DNA of 64,000 nt. Source: Caenorhabditis remanei (Eukaryota > Nematoda > Chromadorea > Rhabditida > Rhabditidae). Positions 48,846 through 62,274 of the stretch are shown here, in pieces. A program made the position numbers and the translations under genes. The stretch's first letter is position 1, and the number at the start of each line of letters is the position of its first letter. The notes under the pieces are model-generated. The model saw only the letters and a program-made list of their open reading frames with translations. It did not search any database and had not been told where the DNA came from. The stretch lies in NCBI RefSeq assembly GCF_010183535.1, contig NC_071328.1:6820001-6884000 (forward strand), written 5' to 3'.

Positions 48846-51800
48846 TCACTTCCGCATGTTGCGCCGACGAGCCAATGCCATTTTTCGGGGGTTGTTGCCA
48901 GATGGAGCTCTGAAAAGAGTGTTTTAGATGTATTGTATGAAATTAGTATAACTTACTGATAGGCAAATGCATTATCCATGCTTCCAGGTGCCGGAGCTGA
49001 TGGAGCCGCTAAATTGTTACCAAACTGGAATGCTCCTCCTGGCGCTGCGTTTGGGGCTGGAGCTGGAGCACCTCCGAATTGGAAAACTGCTTGACCACCA
49101 GTGGAAGAAGTTGAACTCGAAGCACCGAAATTGAAGCCATTGCTGTTTGTGGTACCGAACGGACTGAAATTTTTTATATTGAAAATATTTTCGACTATCA
49201 GGGATTCATACTTTGAAGAATCTGCCGTGGGTTGGCTAAACAAAGAGTTGGTTGATGAACTCGTAGACATTCCTGGTTGAGTTGGTTTACTACCGAATGC
49301 ACCAAAACCTGAAGACGTCGTTGAGCTACCGAATGGAACGGTGGAGCTGCCCCCGAATGAAGGAACAGTGGTAGAGCTAGAAGATGCAAATGCAGGAGCA
49401 TTGCTTGACGATGTTCCGAACAACTGGGCGGAACCACCACTGAACAAAGATCCACTTGAGCTTGGAGCCGTTGAAGACGATGAGGAACCTCCGAAGCCGC
49501 CAAACTTAGGTAATTCAACTTTTTGTTCACCACCGAACGATAATTTCGGCGCATCTGTAGAAAACATCCCACGTTTGGCCGGAACTCCTCCGTCAGTGGT
49601 AGTTGTTCCAACTTCTCCAGAAAATTGGATCGGTTTACCAAATATTGAAGACGTTGTTGAATCTGCTGGTTTCGTTGTGAACAAATTTGAAGAAGATGAT
49701 GTTGAACCAAACAAACTGGTCGTTGAAGAAGGAGTTGGCAGCACCGGTGCTGGAGCCGAAGTTGATGGGATGTTTCCAAAAAGACTCTTTTGTGGAACTT
49801 CATTGGTACTTGTTGACGATGCTGCTCCGAACGACAAAGTTGGTGTTGGCTTTGGAATTTCAGAATTCGGTTTTTGAGAGCCGAAAAGTGAAGTGCCGCC
49901 GAACGATGTGTTTAATGAAGAACTTCCAAACAGTGTAGACGACGCTGATGTTAAAGACGTTGAAGGGGCTGAAACAGCCGGTGTCGTGGTGGTGGGTGCT
50001 TCTTTGTTCAAAATAGATCCGAACATACTAGGCTTCGTAGCGTTAGCATTGTCTGGTTCTGTTTTTGTTGCACCGAAAAGGCTTTTTGCATTATTTCCGA
50101 ACAGAGATGGTGTTGAAGAAGTTGCTGCAACTGCAGTTGGCGGAGTTGTAGTAGCAGTTGAATCAGCAGGTTTTCCAAGATTTCCAAACAATGATCCGAC
50201 CGGTTTAACGGGCTCTGCACTCACTGCAGGTTTTGTTGCTGTGAAACCAAAACCTGTTGTCGCCGGAATAGTAGATGCTGGTGCTGCTGACAGGACATCT
50301 GCAGGTTTGCTAGCGCCAAAACCGAATGCCGGTGGTTTAGTTGAAGAACCACTAACTCCAAATTGAACAGCAGAGCCAGTAGTTGCGAGAGGTTTGAAGG
50401 CCCTACTTCCGAAAACATTTGATGAAGATGTGGATGCGTACATGACATGAGAACAGCAAGCACATATGTCATTTGTGGCTTTGTTGGGAACCATGCAAGT
50501 TGGACAATCCCACGCAACACGGTTTTCTGTGGCTGACGGCTGCACAGTAGACACTTCCGACGTTGCAGGCACTGCCGCTGCTGGTGGTGGAACTATTGGG
50601 GAGACTGAGCTCGTAGCTGGCTTTTGAATTCCAAATAAAACCGGCGCCGACTTTTCTGTAGTAGATGTTGGTAATCCGAATGAAACCGGTGCCGACTTTT
50701 CTGTTGTAGATGTTGGTAATCCGAATTGAATAGGAGTTGTTGTGGTAGGAACACTTGAAGAAGTGGCTGGAACAGAACTAGATCCTCCAAATCCGAACTT
50801 GAAATTCGAAGATTGTGAAGGCGCGAATGACTTCAAATTCGAAACAAGTTGCTTTTCAGCAGGTTTTTGAGCAGCTGGAGCACCAGCCCCAGCGCGAGGT
50901 TCTTGACAAGCACCGCATTTTGTTAACTGTAAGAACTTAGTTTTTTGAATGAATTTTTTATAGAAAAACGCTTACCGTCTGATCCCAACTGCAGAAACAA
51001 GATTGGCATTCCCATTTTGCTGATGCGGCAGTCGAAACTATAGCAACAGGATCTACATCTTTAGCTGTTTTTGGAGATGAGTCTTTCGAGCTTTGGTTAG
51101 AAGGATTTGAACCTTCGGCACTTGAAATGGTATCCGCCGACGTCTGTGGCCTCGACTCTTTAACTTCGTCTACATTTTCATCAGCATCATTTTCAGAATC
51201 AACAGATTCTCCCGAGTCGGATCCGTGACTACTGCTCTCTGAAGTCTGCTTCTCTATTGATTCGGCACTATCGCTATCTACTTCCTTAGATTCTGAGGTA
51301 CGGTTAGAGCTTACGACACTGACAGTTTTCGCTGTTCCTACTGCAGAGACCACATCAAGTGGTGCATTAAAAGTGAATGAAAGATTGTCCAGAAATCCTC
51401 GTTTTGGTGCCAATTCTGGATTGAGTTGCAGAGGCTTCGAGTTCGAAAGAACTTCGTCCGAAAGAGGCGGCAGTTTTTGCGAATTTTCTTCATCCTCTTC
51501 GATATCATCATTGAGCTTGAAAGTGTTTCGGCTAACTGCTTTCCCATCTGGTCCTTTCATTATCGAAACGTGTGGTTTTCTGCTATTTGAAGAGTTAATC
51601 GTAGTTGTTGAAGCAGTCGATGTTGAACTGGTGGTTTTCTTCGGAGCTGGAGGTTCTAATGAGAACACTGAGCTCAACTGAAATACGATATTGATTGATG
51701 AAAAATTATTTTTTACTTACCTCTGTTGAAGCAAGAGTACCATTTAGCAATCTCAATGAGCTAGTTTCTGATGATCCATTGTCCCCGTTTTTCGAGGTGG

Positions 51801-52789
51801 TACGCTTGCGAGTCAAGTCAGTCCAGTAAGGATTTTTTCGTGCAGATATTCCCTGCTTTGAAATAAGTTGAATCCGGGATGGTATAGAATCTCCAGCCTT
51901 TTTGAGTGGTGGTGGTGGGGTGGCTACTGAGGATGTATCATGATCCTTACGATCAGTAGAACTCCATGTTTCCGGACGTGTAAGGCCAGCACGCATCATT
52001 GACATTCGTTGAACTTCTTTTGCTGGGGTGTTCGCGCCTTCAAGTTTCTTGAAAATTTCTTGAGTTCTTGTACTCAGCGATCCGTTTGTTGTTGCACCAC
52101 TTCGGCGACTCAACAGCGAAAAGTTGGTTACACTGGAAGCTGGTGAGTGATTCCCAGTCAACTCTCCACACCAAGATACGTCCAATTTCTTGTCGTTAGG
52201 CAGGGTGCTCTTAAGAGTTGGTTCGAGTAACGAACGGTTCAGATATCGGCTTCTTTTGGCACTGTCACTCCGAAACGACTGTGGAAGAGTGATTCTATCC
52301 AGTTCTGTCAACTGACGTTTACGATTCTACAAATCATCATTATATTTTTTATGATCATTGATGCAACTTACGGTTGAAACAGATGGCGTACTGAAGAAAA
52401 TGTCTGAGACCGGATCCACGTCAATTTCTAACCCGTTAGTGGGATCGCTACTACGCTGTGGTAGAACTGATGGGCTCAAATAACGGAGGCGAGGGACAAC
52501 CCGCGAATTTTGTGTGGTATCCACGGAAACTTCATCTGAAATTATTTTATATCCAGCTGTCCAAAATTAATGACTTACCCAAAGCCTCAGAAGAATTCTT
52601 GTCGACATCGATTATATCTCTGAGTAACGCTGCTGGAGCCGCTGTTGACGGTGATCGTGAAGATCCACCTTCGCTAAAACTGGTGGTCTTCGAAGACGGT
52701 GACTTTTCCTCTTCGTTGCTTTTACTAGCACTTCCGCCAGAAAAAAAGCGGCCCACTGATGAGAAAAATCCTCCTGATTTATCTGACAT
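48846..52789 (-). CDS. npp-7: Nuclear pore protein Nup153 homologue
   Basis: Nup153 sits on the nuclear basket and takes part in import, mRNA export and pore assembly. Seven exons (52789-52579, 52535-52372, 52326-51721, 51677-50976, 50926-49212, 49163-48957, 48909-48846) give 1222 residues. The N-terminus is Ser-rich with GGFFSSVGRFFSGG. Two RanBP2-type zinc fingers are seen: WECQSCFCSWDQT followed by CGACQEP, and WDCPTCMVPNKATNDICACC. The long C-terminal region is an FG-repeat domain with many FG, LFG and FGxxx units (LFGNNAKSLFGATK, SFGGTSLFGSQKP). The protein ends KMALARRRNMRK, a basic tail like that of vertebrate Nup153, which binds importins. The ATG lies 2 bases after ATTATTACAG. It is divergent from unc-40. 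Confidence 0.96.
50633..50735. repeat. npp-7: In-frame tandem duplication in the npp-7 FG region
   Basis: A roughly 57-base unit encoding FGLPTSTTEKSAPV is present twice in succession, differing at a few synonymous or near-synonymous bases. It is a recent expansion of the disordered FG domain and keeps the frame. Confidence 0.8.
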
Positions 52790-53520
52790 TTCTGTAATAA
52801 TATTCAAGTGGATTTCAGCGTCGAAAAATAAAAATAATAAAAGATCGTTACTCGAAAGGTTTCAAAAATATTTTCGTAAGACACGGGGTTGAGTTTAATC
52901 TGTCAGATTTCGGGAAAAGAAATGATTATTAGTAAGGAAACCTGATTCGCATATATTCGAAATTTAGGCCATTTCGTTGCAACAAACAGCAACTACTTTA
53001 ATTGTTCTTTATTGAGCAAGCTTAAGATAAAAGTTTTGAAACCTTTCTTATGAATTGGAAAAAAAAATAAAATAATCGATAAAGCTGTTCAAAATCGCAA
53101 ATGGCGCGAAGGTGATTAAAAAGAAAAAATTCGAGTGCGCTGACGCGACGCACACGCGACGCATTAAACGACATTCGAGAGGTTAGAGTGCAGAGAGACA
53201 GAGTCTGCACTATAGTGAAGAGACGACAGAGAAATGAGGGAATGTCCATTTCATAGCCACACCCCCTTCAGCTGGACACTTCTGGAGCAGTTCTGACTGC
53301 GTTTTCTTCACAATTACTGGTATTTCGAGTGTTTTTTGAAATGTAAAAGCACTGGGAAAACACATTTAGAACTTTATGGTTCTGACATGATGTTCAAGAT
53401 ATATGTAAATTCCGTATTGATTCCTAATTTACAGTTTTCATAAACCCATTCTCACCTTTTCATTTTTCAGGTACTTGCTCTTCATAGGATGCTAATTGAC
53501 GGATAACAATTAAATATACA
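52790..53520. promoter_or_regulatory. Divergent promoter region of npp-7 and unc-40
   Basis: About 730 bases between two genes read outward. A perfect 8-base inverted repeat, AGTGCAGA and TCTGCACT with a 9-base spacer, lies at 53187-53211. The word CGCGACGCA occurs twice just upstream at about 53142-53164. These GC-rich motifs are unusual here and are the best candidates for regulatory sites. No binding factor is assigned. Confidence 0.5.
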
Positions 53521-56500
53521 ATGATTTTGCGGCATTTCGGTACGTTTTTACTGATTTTATTCACTCCTTGTGACTATTTCTCACCTGAAGAATGTGCTTA
53601 TCAGTTAAAAATATTGTATTATGAACTGAATTTCACTGATAACAGCTTCAGATAGATTACAATGTTTACGCAAGAAAGAAAAGCTGAGATGACATTTTTA
53701 GAAAACTGTGTACTGTTTAATGAATTCGAACATGCACAAAACTTTTTTTACTCCGTTAGGCATATTTATAAAAATTTCAGGTTACATCCTACTAATCATC
53801 GCAGTATATCTGTCTTCAACTAATGCCAACACGCGGAAACATCATCGACGATCGACTGAAAATGGTGAGAACAAACATTTTAATATTTAAATTTCAAAAA
53901 ACCTCCTCCGCCTGACTCATGACCATCTGTTCCGATGACAATTCTGTCAATCATCTTGTACCTTTTGATTGAAGGACACTGATACAAAGAAAACATCACA
54001 AATAAAAATAAAACTAATTATTAAAGCTAAGATTGTATCGATGTGCTCGAAATAATGCTTAAAAACTAGTTATAATAATGTTTATTTCTAACTATAGAGC
54101 ATATTTTTTGAATTCTTCTAATCGAGTGGATATGATGCTTTAGATCCCTCATAGATTAAAATGTTCCCATTTTTCTAAGATGGAACAGGCTGCTCCGCCA
54201 CCAATTCGGTCATGCCAACATCATTCGATTCCCTAGATTCCCTTGGTTGTCAGTCGAAAGATTCTAATCTCTACACCACCAGATTCGTTCATTTCGTTAT
54301 TGTGGTGGTTCCTTCTCTCCCCAATCTCTCATTCTGTTGGAATGAATTGTGACACAACGAAATGAAATGGCATCTTCTCTTTTCTTTTCCCCTCATTGCT
54401 TCTCCCAACAATTGATGGATGAGGCAATAGGCGGAGTGGGCCCGTGATGTCTCTGTGTGTGTTCCTTGATTGCATAATGTTCCGTTACAATTCATCATTT
54501 AAATAATGAGAGAAGCGAAGAGAAAACTTTGTGCCAAATACACTAATTGGCTTCAATTTTTCGTGAGAAGACGTCCGTCACTCTTTCGTAACAAAGTGTC
54601 CATTGTTGTTTTTATTTTGACAGTGAAGTTCACTGGTTGAAGGAGGAGATATGAACAAAACAAATGGGTGGGGTTATTCTTTTGAATTGTGGAAGAGTAT
54701 TCATATGGTCACCGGTTGTAGTTATTGTTGATAGCTGGGGTGTTCAGGTCATTACACTTTGACTAGTCTACGTCTTACTGTAGCTGTTCAGGTGAACACT
54801 TATCGAAAAATATTTATCACGAGTTTGTACCATTCGAAAACAAAACGAAAAGAAATGAATAACCTTCGAAACCCATAATACTCTTTCGTTGCACGCACCG
54901 CTCTTTCATACCCTCCAATTTATAATAAGAACGTTCACAAAAGAATTTATCGGGCATGAGAAAATAGAATAATGAATGAGTAAGAAAAGGCTGGAGTAAG
55001 ATTGAGATTTATATGGAACTATATGAATAAATATTTCTCAATTATTTCAGACCCTCGAAGTATTGGATTCCAATTCGAAATAGAACCGCAGCTGAATGTG
55101 GCAGTAGCAGAGTCATCGAGTCATTTGCTTGAATGTAGTTATGTATTGGCACATGAAAGATTCGTTCAAACTGTTAAAGTTGAATGGAAACGGGATGGAT
55201 TCGTTCTCAATGAACGATCGTCTTCTAGAATGTTAGTTTGAATCTGAAATCAATCTGAAGAACAAAACACTAACGTCGAGTTGTGGATGACTAATTATTT
55301 CAAAATCCGGTCCGTTATCTATGCTACTTCGGATATTGTCACAATTAGGGGTGCCGCCTCCATCACACCAATCACACTAATCTAATTTTTACTTATGACC
55401 AGAATTTCATATCTTTAAAGTTGTGTGTAAGCCAGAATGAGCCGTTGATCAGAAAACAGTTGCGAAACACGCTGAGCTCTTTTTTCTATACTGAAAGTTT
55501 TCTTTGACAAAAGACTCAACAATAGGCAATGGCTGCTCTAAGTGTCCTATGCACATATGCATGAATAAGCTAGATGGGTCCGTTTTATATGTGCATACAC
55601 ACATGTAAAAGTCATTCCTTATGGCACTTCCTCTCGAATGAAAGGATTAGAAGAAACAAGTGTACATACATAGACAGACACCCCCTCTCTTTCCAACTAC
55701 ATTTCGATAGTTGGAAGAGCACTCTTCATTTCTTATATGTCATTTGCATATTTTCGAGAAGAAGAAGACATTTCTCATTTTATGAGCGAGCCAGAGGCAA
55801 TGGATTAAGACGGTTTGAGTTTAGATATACAACCACAATGCGAATAAGTTCAGAAACTCTGTTGACTCTTGTAACCAGATCTATCGCCTTTGAGAGATAG
55901 AGTTGAGCGCTAAATCTAGGTTGTCCGACAATTTCCTGTCATTTGTCATGTATATCCCCCTTGGCAGCCACCATCATTATTTTGGAAGTAGGTAAACAAG
56001 AGCGTCTTCGATTGGCTACTATTTCTCTTTTCATGGCCATTAATCAACGAAGACTGTGTGGGGTTGATTTAATCGAAACGGGAAGAAGATGTCGTCAAGA
56101 AGAGAAATAGGAAAATGGAGAGGACGGTTGATTGACAGGTCCAAGGCTCTCTATGCAAATGGCATTGAAATCGTGTCGGAGATGAGAAATTTCTTAATTT
56201 TTGTGTACGCAATCATCAAGTTAATCGCGATTGAGAGGGAAGACAGTGTTTTTGTGTGGAAACTTTTGATACATTTTTGCGAAGGGACTCAAATCAATGT
56301 ATCTCAAATGATATATAACTTAGAGTTCATTAAATCTCAGGAAATTTAATAATTTTCACTTTCCCACTAATCCTACGGTATTGCGAAATGTCTGTGTGTT
56401 TGAATGTGCGGTAGTTATTCATAAGCGATGAGAACACGGCCGGTGGCAGTGCACGTAAATGTGCGCTCACTTGCACATTCGGACCATCTGTCAATTGCAC

Positions 56501-59500
56501 ACACATACACTCAGAGACATGAAGTATCAGCAAGTAGAGAAAAAGAGATATGCTCGACCCGTAGCCATATGGTTGGTAACGATGGGAATGGAAACGGAGA
56601 AAAAGATAAAAAGAAGGATTTTTGAGAAATTTCAAAAGATCGGGAATATGATGATAAGTTTATCCCCTTTTTTTCAGAAAAGTCATGTCCAATGGATCGT
56701 TGTGGATTGAGTCGATGAGTAGTGCAGAAGAGGGAACATATCAATGTGCTGTCCATGTCAGCACAAAAAATGAATTGACAATCGACACGTGGACTTTTTT
56801 AAGTCGAAAAGCCACATTGAGACTGGCAGATTTAGCAAAGTTCGATTTGCAACCTGTTGATCGAACTATTGCAAAAGGACAACCAACAGCATTTCATTGT
56901 CTGATTGTTAGTTTTTGCTCCTGAATTAGTTCTAGATATACTGTCTCTCAAATTTTCAGAACTCCAAGCCTACTCCATTAGCCGTGTGGTTGCATAACGA
57001 TCAACCAATCACTAACGGAGGTAAGCAAAAAACAAACAAACTTAGGGCGGCTCTCGAGGGAAATCTATTTGAAAATAGAGTGAAATTCTCAATTTATGGA
57101 AGAGTGGACTTTTTTGGTCATTCATTTAATTGTCGATTCGGTCCCCAAAAAAGACAAAGGATTTGAAAAAAAAGAGGCAATGAGCCGAAAAGCCATCTGT
57201 GCTCTTCTTTTCTATAATGACCCAATTCTATTCTTTTCAGGAGAATACCACATTTTACCAGTGTCGAACACTTTGGAGATTAGTTCAACGCAGTCTCGTC
57301 ACGAGGGAACTTATCGGTGTACGGTAGAAGGAGCTGGGAAGAGAAGAAGTAGTCAAACGGCACGACTAACTGTTACCACTGGTATTCGAAAATAATGAAA
57401 TATGGAAAATGTAATAAATGTTTTCAGGAGACACTTCAAATGAGCTCAGTTTCATTACGACACCGCGCCTACAAGTTGTGGAGAACGGCGATGAATTTCT
57501 TCTCGAATGTCTTGTTGCTTCAAGAATTCGACCACAAGTCAGATGGCTTAAAGATTCTCGTCAAATAATAGTGGATGGTGTTCGTATTCGAAGAGTTGGT
57601 GTCTCCTCAATTGTTGTCTCTCGTGCTTCCATTGAGGATACTGGATTGTATACATGTCGAGCATCAAATAATGATGACTCTATTGATAGAGCTGTCTCGG
57701 TTGAAGTACGCGCTCCACCCAGAATCACAACTAAACCGGTTACAAAAGTAGCAGTCGAAACTGCTGATGTGGAATTAGAGTGTGGAACGGCATCAGCAAG
57801 ACCGGAAGCTCGTGTAAATTGGTATAAAAATGGAGAAGCGATAATTGGAAGTGAATATTTTGTAATCGAGCCAAATAGACTCAGAATTCTTGGAGTCGTT
57901 CGAGCGGATCAGGCAATCTACCAATGTATCGCAGAGAATGATGTCGGAAGTGAACAAGCCAGTGCTCAACTTCTTGTCGACGCCCCAGGTATTTTTGAGA
58001 AATCTTTTGATTGAAAACTTTTTTAAACTCTAAAATTGCTAAATTTGTGGTCTAGGACCCACATACTTGGCTAGTCGTGGACATCATACCGCCAGATTGA
58101 ATTCCAACGAAACAGGAAAAGGACAAGTTTTGTCTGACGGTGAATTATTATGGTTGAGAATGGGTTTCACGGAATTTAACAAACATTTTGTCATTTTTGT
58201 TGCAGTTTATATCATTTTAACCAAATGCTTTCAACCTTTTTGAACTTGGGGAACATGGAATATTTTAAACTTTGTTGCTGTGTGTTCACTGAATTCTCGG
58301 ATTCTGTTTTTCGTTTCTTATTTCTTATTTTTCAGATTCGTCGTCCGTAGCAGCTTCTTCCGGAGTTCCAATGACTGCATCAGCTCCATTGGGTCTTCGA
58401 TCCACATCTTCCGGATCTCGTTTCATCAACGTTGAATGGGATCCCCCAGTTCAGAGAAATGGGAATATCATGAGATATCACGTATTTTACAAGGATAATT
58501 TGATTGATAGGTATTATAATACTAGTATAAAAGTATTATATATCTATATTTGTTTCAGAGAGAGAATGATCAATTCGTCTAGCACATCTGCCACGCTAAC
58601 ATCACTTCAGCCGTCAACAATGTATTTAATTCGAGTAACTGCTGAAAATGAAGCTGGCATGGGAAAGTTCAGTGATTCTCTTAAAGTCACGACTAACAAA
58701 GAACGTATGTTCCCTTTTCTATGATAATTTATTGTTAGTGTGCAAAATTTTATTATTTTCAGAAGCAGTTCCTGGGAAAGTTACATCATTAACTGCCACT
58801 GCTACAGGTCCAGAAACAATTGATATCCGATGGAGTCCTCCATCAGGTGGACAACCGGCTCTTCGGTATAAAATCTACTATTCACATGATCCATTGGAGA
58901 AGAACGAAAAAGAGACATTGATTACTGTAAGTTTTCTTTATTTAACCTTCTCTAACACTTGATATTGCAGACATCAACTACTCACTACACACTTCACGGA
59001 ATGGATAAATACACTGGATATCAGATCAGAATCGAAGCAGAAGGATCCAACGGTTCTGGTTTATCGAGTGATACAGTTCGTGTTCGAACTCAATCAGATG
59101 AACCATCTGCACCTCCTGTAAATATTCAAGCGGAGGCTGACAGTTCAACAAGTGTGCGTGTTAGTTGGGATGAACCAGAAGAGGAATCTGTGAATGGAGA
59201 AATAACTGGATATCGATTGAAATACAAGACAAAAGCACGTGGAGCGAAAGGAAACACACTCGTAATTGATGCAACTGCACGAGAATATACAATGGGAAAT
59301 CTTGATTCGAATACACAATATCTGATTCGAATGGCAGTTGTAAATCATAATGGAACTGGCCCATTTTCTGACTGGGTGGCTGTTGATACTCCAGGACAAG
59401 ATAAAGAAGAGAGAACACTCGGAGCACCTAGAGAAATTCGTCCACATGCTGGAATTGATTATATTCTTGTCTCGTGGCTTCCACCAGCTGACGAGCAGAA

Positions 59501-62274
59501 TCTTGTGAGAGGATATCAAATTGGATGGGGATTATCTGTTCCAGATACCGAAACTATTCGAGTAACCGCATCAACAACTCAATATAAAATTTCAAGATTG
59601 AATTCGGAACGAGATTACGTAATTTCTCTTCGCGCTTTCAACAATCTTGGATCTGGGTTTCCGATATACGAAACTGTCCGAACACTATCTCGTGAAACTC
59701 CCCATTTCAGTGAGGATTCAGATTCGGATGATTCTGATGGTGCTCTGGGATCTTCTGAATCAACTCCTGTAGGCTTGAGAACAGAAGCAGTTTCGGGAAC
59801 TTCCATTCGAGTTATGTGGACAGAATCAGATGAATCTGCTTTCAACACACAGTACACTGTAAGATATAGTACTGCAGTCGATGGAAATCAACATCGATAT
59901 GTGAATAGTACGGAGACGTGGGCGACTGTTGAAGGACTCCGGCCCGCTACTGAATACGAATTCGCAGTAAGAGCTGTTGCATCGAATGGTCAATTGAGTA
60001 CATGGTCAATGGCTACTAGGAACCGCACTTGGTCAGCACCGCCCAGTTCAGCGCCCAGAGATCTTACCGTACTACCTGCTGAGAGTGGAGATCCACATTC
60101 TGCAAGTCTTCATTGGCAACCACCAAAGTACTCGAATGGAGAGATCGAAGAGTATTTAGTCTTCTATACGGATCGAGAATCTCTAGCTGATAAAGACTGG
60201 ACAATTAACTATGTGGCCGGTGACAAGCTGTCACATCAAGTCAGTAATCTACTTCCGAAAGCCAATTATTTCTTCAAGATTCAAGCAAGAAATGAGAAAG
60301 GTAATTGTTTTTCTCTCGTATATGTTCTCGAACTAAAACTAATTTTCAGGACATGGACCATTTTCATCGATTGTCGGATACACTCCATCTGGGGGTGCAA
60401 TTCTTTCAGGAAGAGATCGTAATTCTCCACGTGGACATGGATCTGCAGCTGCTGGTGATTCGATATCTCTTGTCGAGCAGCTTCAATCAATCTTCACTTC
60501 GAATCCACTCTATCTAATGCTTCTCATCGCATTTGCATTGATCTTAATTCTCACTCTGATTCTGATTATTATGTGTTGTTTGAAACGTTCAAACAGTGGT
60601 GGAAGAAAGAATGGATATCAATCAGCAAAGAAAACCAGTGCCAATGGAGGAGTTGGAGGTATTGGTGGACCACCAAATGATCTGTGGATTAATGGAACTG
60701 GAAGTCATATGAGGGCTGGAGGTTCGTTTTTTCTTGAAGTTCGTGGAAACGAATTTCGTTATTACAGCATCTGATTATATGGTCGATGGACTTGCAACTG
60801 CTCATTTAACTGCTGCAGACATTGAATCGCCGACACCGAGATATCACCACTTACAAGGTATCATACTTTCAGACAAACATATAATTCCTTCTAACATATT
60901 GCCTTCTTCCCTTCTGTTCTCCTCTTTTTGTTCTTTTTCCCTCTCTCTGTTCTTTCTCAGTTCATTCAAATCATCTAGCAGATTCCGTTTATGGATCCAT
61001 CCATGGTAGTGGCGTTGGAGTTGGAGCGGGATCTGGAGAATCCCATCCAACAACAAGACCACCACGCGCTCCAAAACGAAACAGTGGATCGAGAAGTACT
61101 CCTATGGCTCAATCAATGTGTTCTGCAATCGGAACAACTGAAGATGAAGACGAAGAGCCTGTTGAATCGCTTGTGGCAACTCGTGTCCGAATAGAGAGAC
61201 CTGCAGTAAGAGCGAAAGCCGTCGTTGCTGGAACTGTGAAGGGTACAATGTGTGATTTGGTGTGGGATATTTAGAGCATGCTGTTTTTTTTTCGCTTCTC
61301 AATTTTTCAGTCGATTGTCCTCAAACTTTACTAATTCCTCTCACTTTCTTCTTCTTTTGTGTGTTTTCCTTATTCGCTTACTTTTCATTCAACACTTTTT
61401 TCTAATAACAATTAACACTGCGATCACTAACAGAAATGCATCGTCCGTCTCTATAGGCATAAAATTGATTATTTAAGGTCAAGGAACACTCACACGAAGT
61501 TATCATCAAAGTTCTCAAAGTCTAGAAGGACGACAACGAACACCTCAAGTGGTGTATACCGGAACTGGAAGACATCAGGTCAGATTTGATGATTATTTAA
61601 CTGGAAATTCTTAAATCATTGCATGTCTTATATAATATTGCTCACATTTATTTTTCAGCCCATCCACAAAATTGACTTTGATAACAGTTTATATGGGTCG
61701 TCGTCTGCTATTGGATCTGCATCAACACCACCACTTCCTCCAATGCAAGCCCCTCCATCAGGGCCTCCCACAGTTATTGACGGATACCGTACTCTTCGTG
61801 GAACACCTCCTAATTCGGCGAACGCGCTCCGATCATTCACTCAACTCTCCGGAGCCACACCCCCACCTCCTCACTCTGCCCCGTCGTCATCATCACGGCC
61901 AACAATTATTGCAGCAGGAGGAAGACAAGTCCCTGTTGGAAGAGCAGCGGCTCAACCACGTGTCAATGTTGCCAATATTTATAGTCAACTGGCATCATGC
62001 TCAGCTTCTTCTGATGCTGGAGAATCTGATAAAACTGGAGTTGAATGTATGGAAATGAGAGAAACGACTCCAATTAAAACAATTCCTCCGGGTGATAAAA
62101 CCGCTAACAACATGCTGGTAAGTTTCTAATTACCTTCATTTCGTTTCGTACTTTTCACTAAAATAACTAATTTTACAGCCGTCTCATTCCACAGAAGATC
62201 TCAATGCTCATCTGGAAAACCTTGACACAATGTTAGATGACTTACAAAAACTACAAAGCAATTTTAATAAGTAA
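53521..62274 (+). CDS. unc-40: Netrin receptor DCC/UNC-40
   Basis: UNC-40 is the netrin (UNC-6) receptor guiding axon and cell migration. Seventeen exons (first 53521-53539, last 62179-62274) give 1496 residues, in frame throughout, slightly longer than my memory of the C. elegans protein. A signal peptide ([16 protein letters not shown]) is followed by four Ig domains (for example [42 protein letters not shown]) and six fibronectin type III domains ([76 protein letters not shown]). The transmembrane segment is [20 protein letters not shown]. In the cytoplasmic tail, [20 protein letters not shown] fits the P1 motif, proline-rich stretches ([14 protein letters not shown]) fit P2, and [13 protein letters not shown] near the C-terminus fits P3. 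Two long introns, at 53865-55050 and 55232-56677, precede the Ig region. Confidence 0.97.
53865..55050 (+). other. unc-40: unc-40 second intron
   Basis: A 1.2-kb intron between the signal-peptide exon and the first Ig exon. No gene is supported. It contains a tRNA-derived-looking sequence on the minus strand at about 54190-54290. Large early introns of worm guidance genes often hold enhancers, but I see no specific site here. Confidence 0.5.
54190..54290 (-). repeat. Second tRNA-derived-looking sequence, in an unc-40 intron
   Basis: On the minus strand an A-box-like TGGTGTAGAGATTAG (54278-54264) precedes a weak B-box-like GGGAATCGAATG (54233-54222) at tRNA-like spacing. The arms do not pair well, so this is at best a decayed tRNA or SINE head. 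The match is weaker than the one in the TRAPPC8 intron. Confidence 0.35.
55232..56677 (+). other. unc-40: unc-40 third intron
   Basis: A 1.4-kb intron that splits the first Ig domain between RSSSR and the IKVMSNGS block. It contains no supported gene or clear repeat. Frames at 55574-55900 and 56089-56349 are not supported. Confidence 0.5.
58056..58139 (+). other. unc-40: Candidate 84-base cassette exon of unc-40
   Basis: Between the Ig-4 exon (ends LLVDAP plus G) and the FN-1 exon, a TCTAG acceptor is followed by 84 open bases and a GTGAATT donor. The segment reads [15 protein letters not shown], continues through [13 protein letters not shown], and matches phase 1 on both sides. It would add 28 residues to the Ig-FN linker. 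The acceptor has a poor pyrimidine tract, as often seen in regulated exons. Use is predicted only. Confidence 0.5.

Noticed and set aside
49198..50520. Long open frames on both strands within npp-7
   Set aside because: They mirror the biased composition of the FG-repeat exon; the Nup153 frame has zinc fingers and FG units and splices in phase.
59145..59519. Minus-strand open frames under the UNC-40 fibronectin domains
   Set aside because: They are shadows of the long unc-40 exon 58971-60300.
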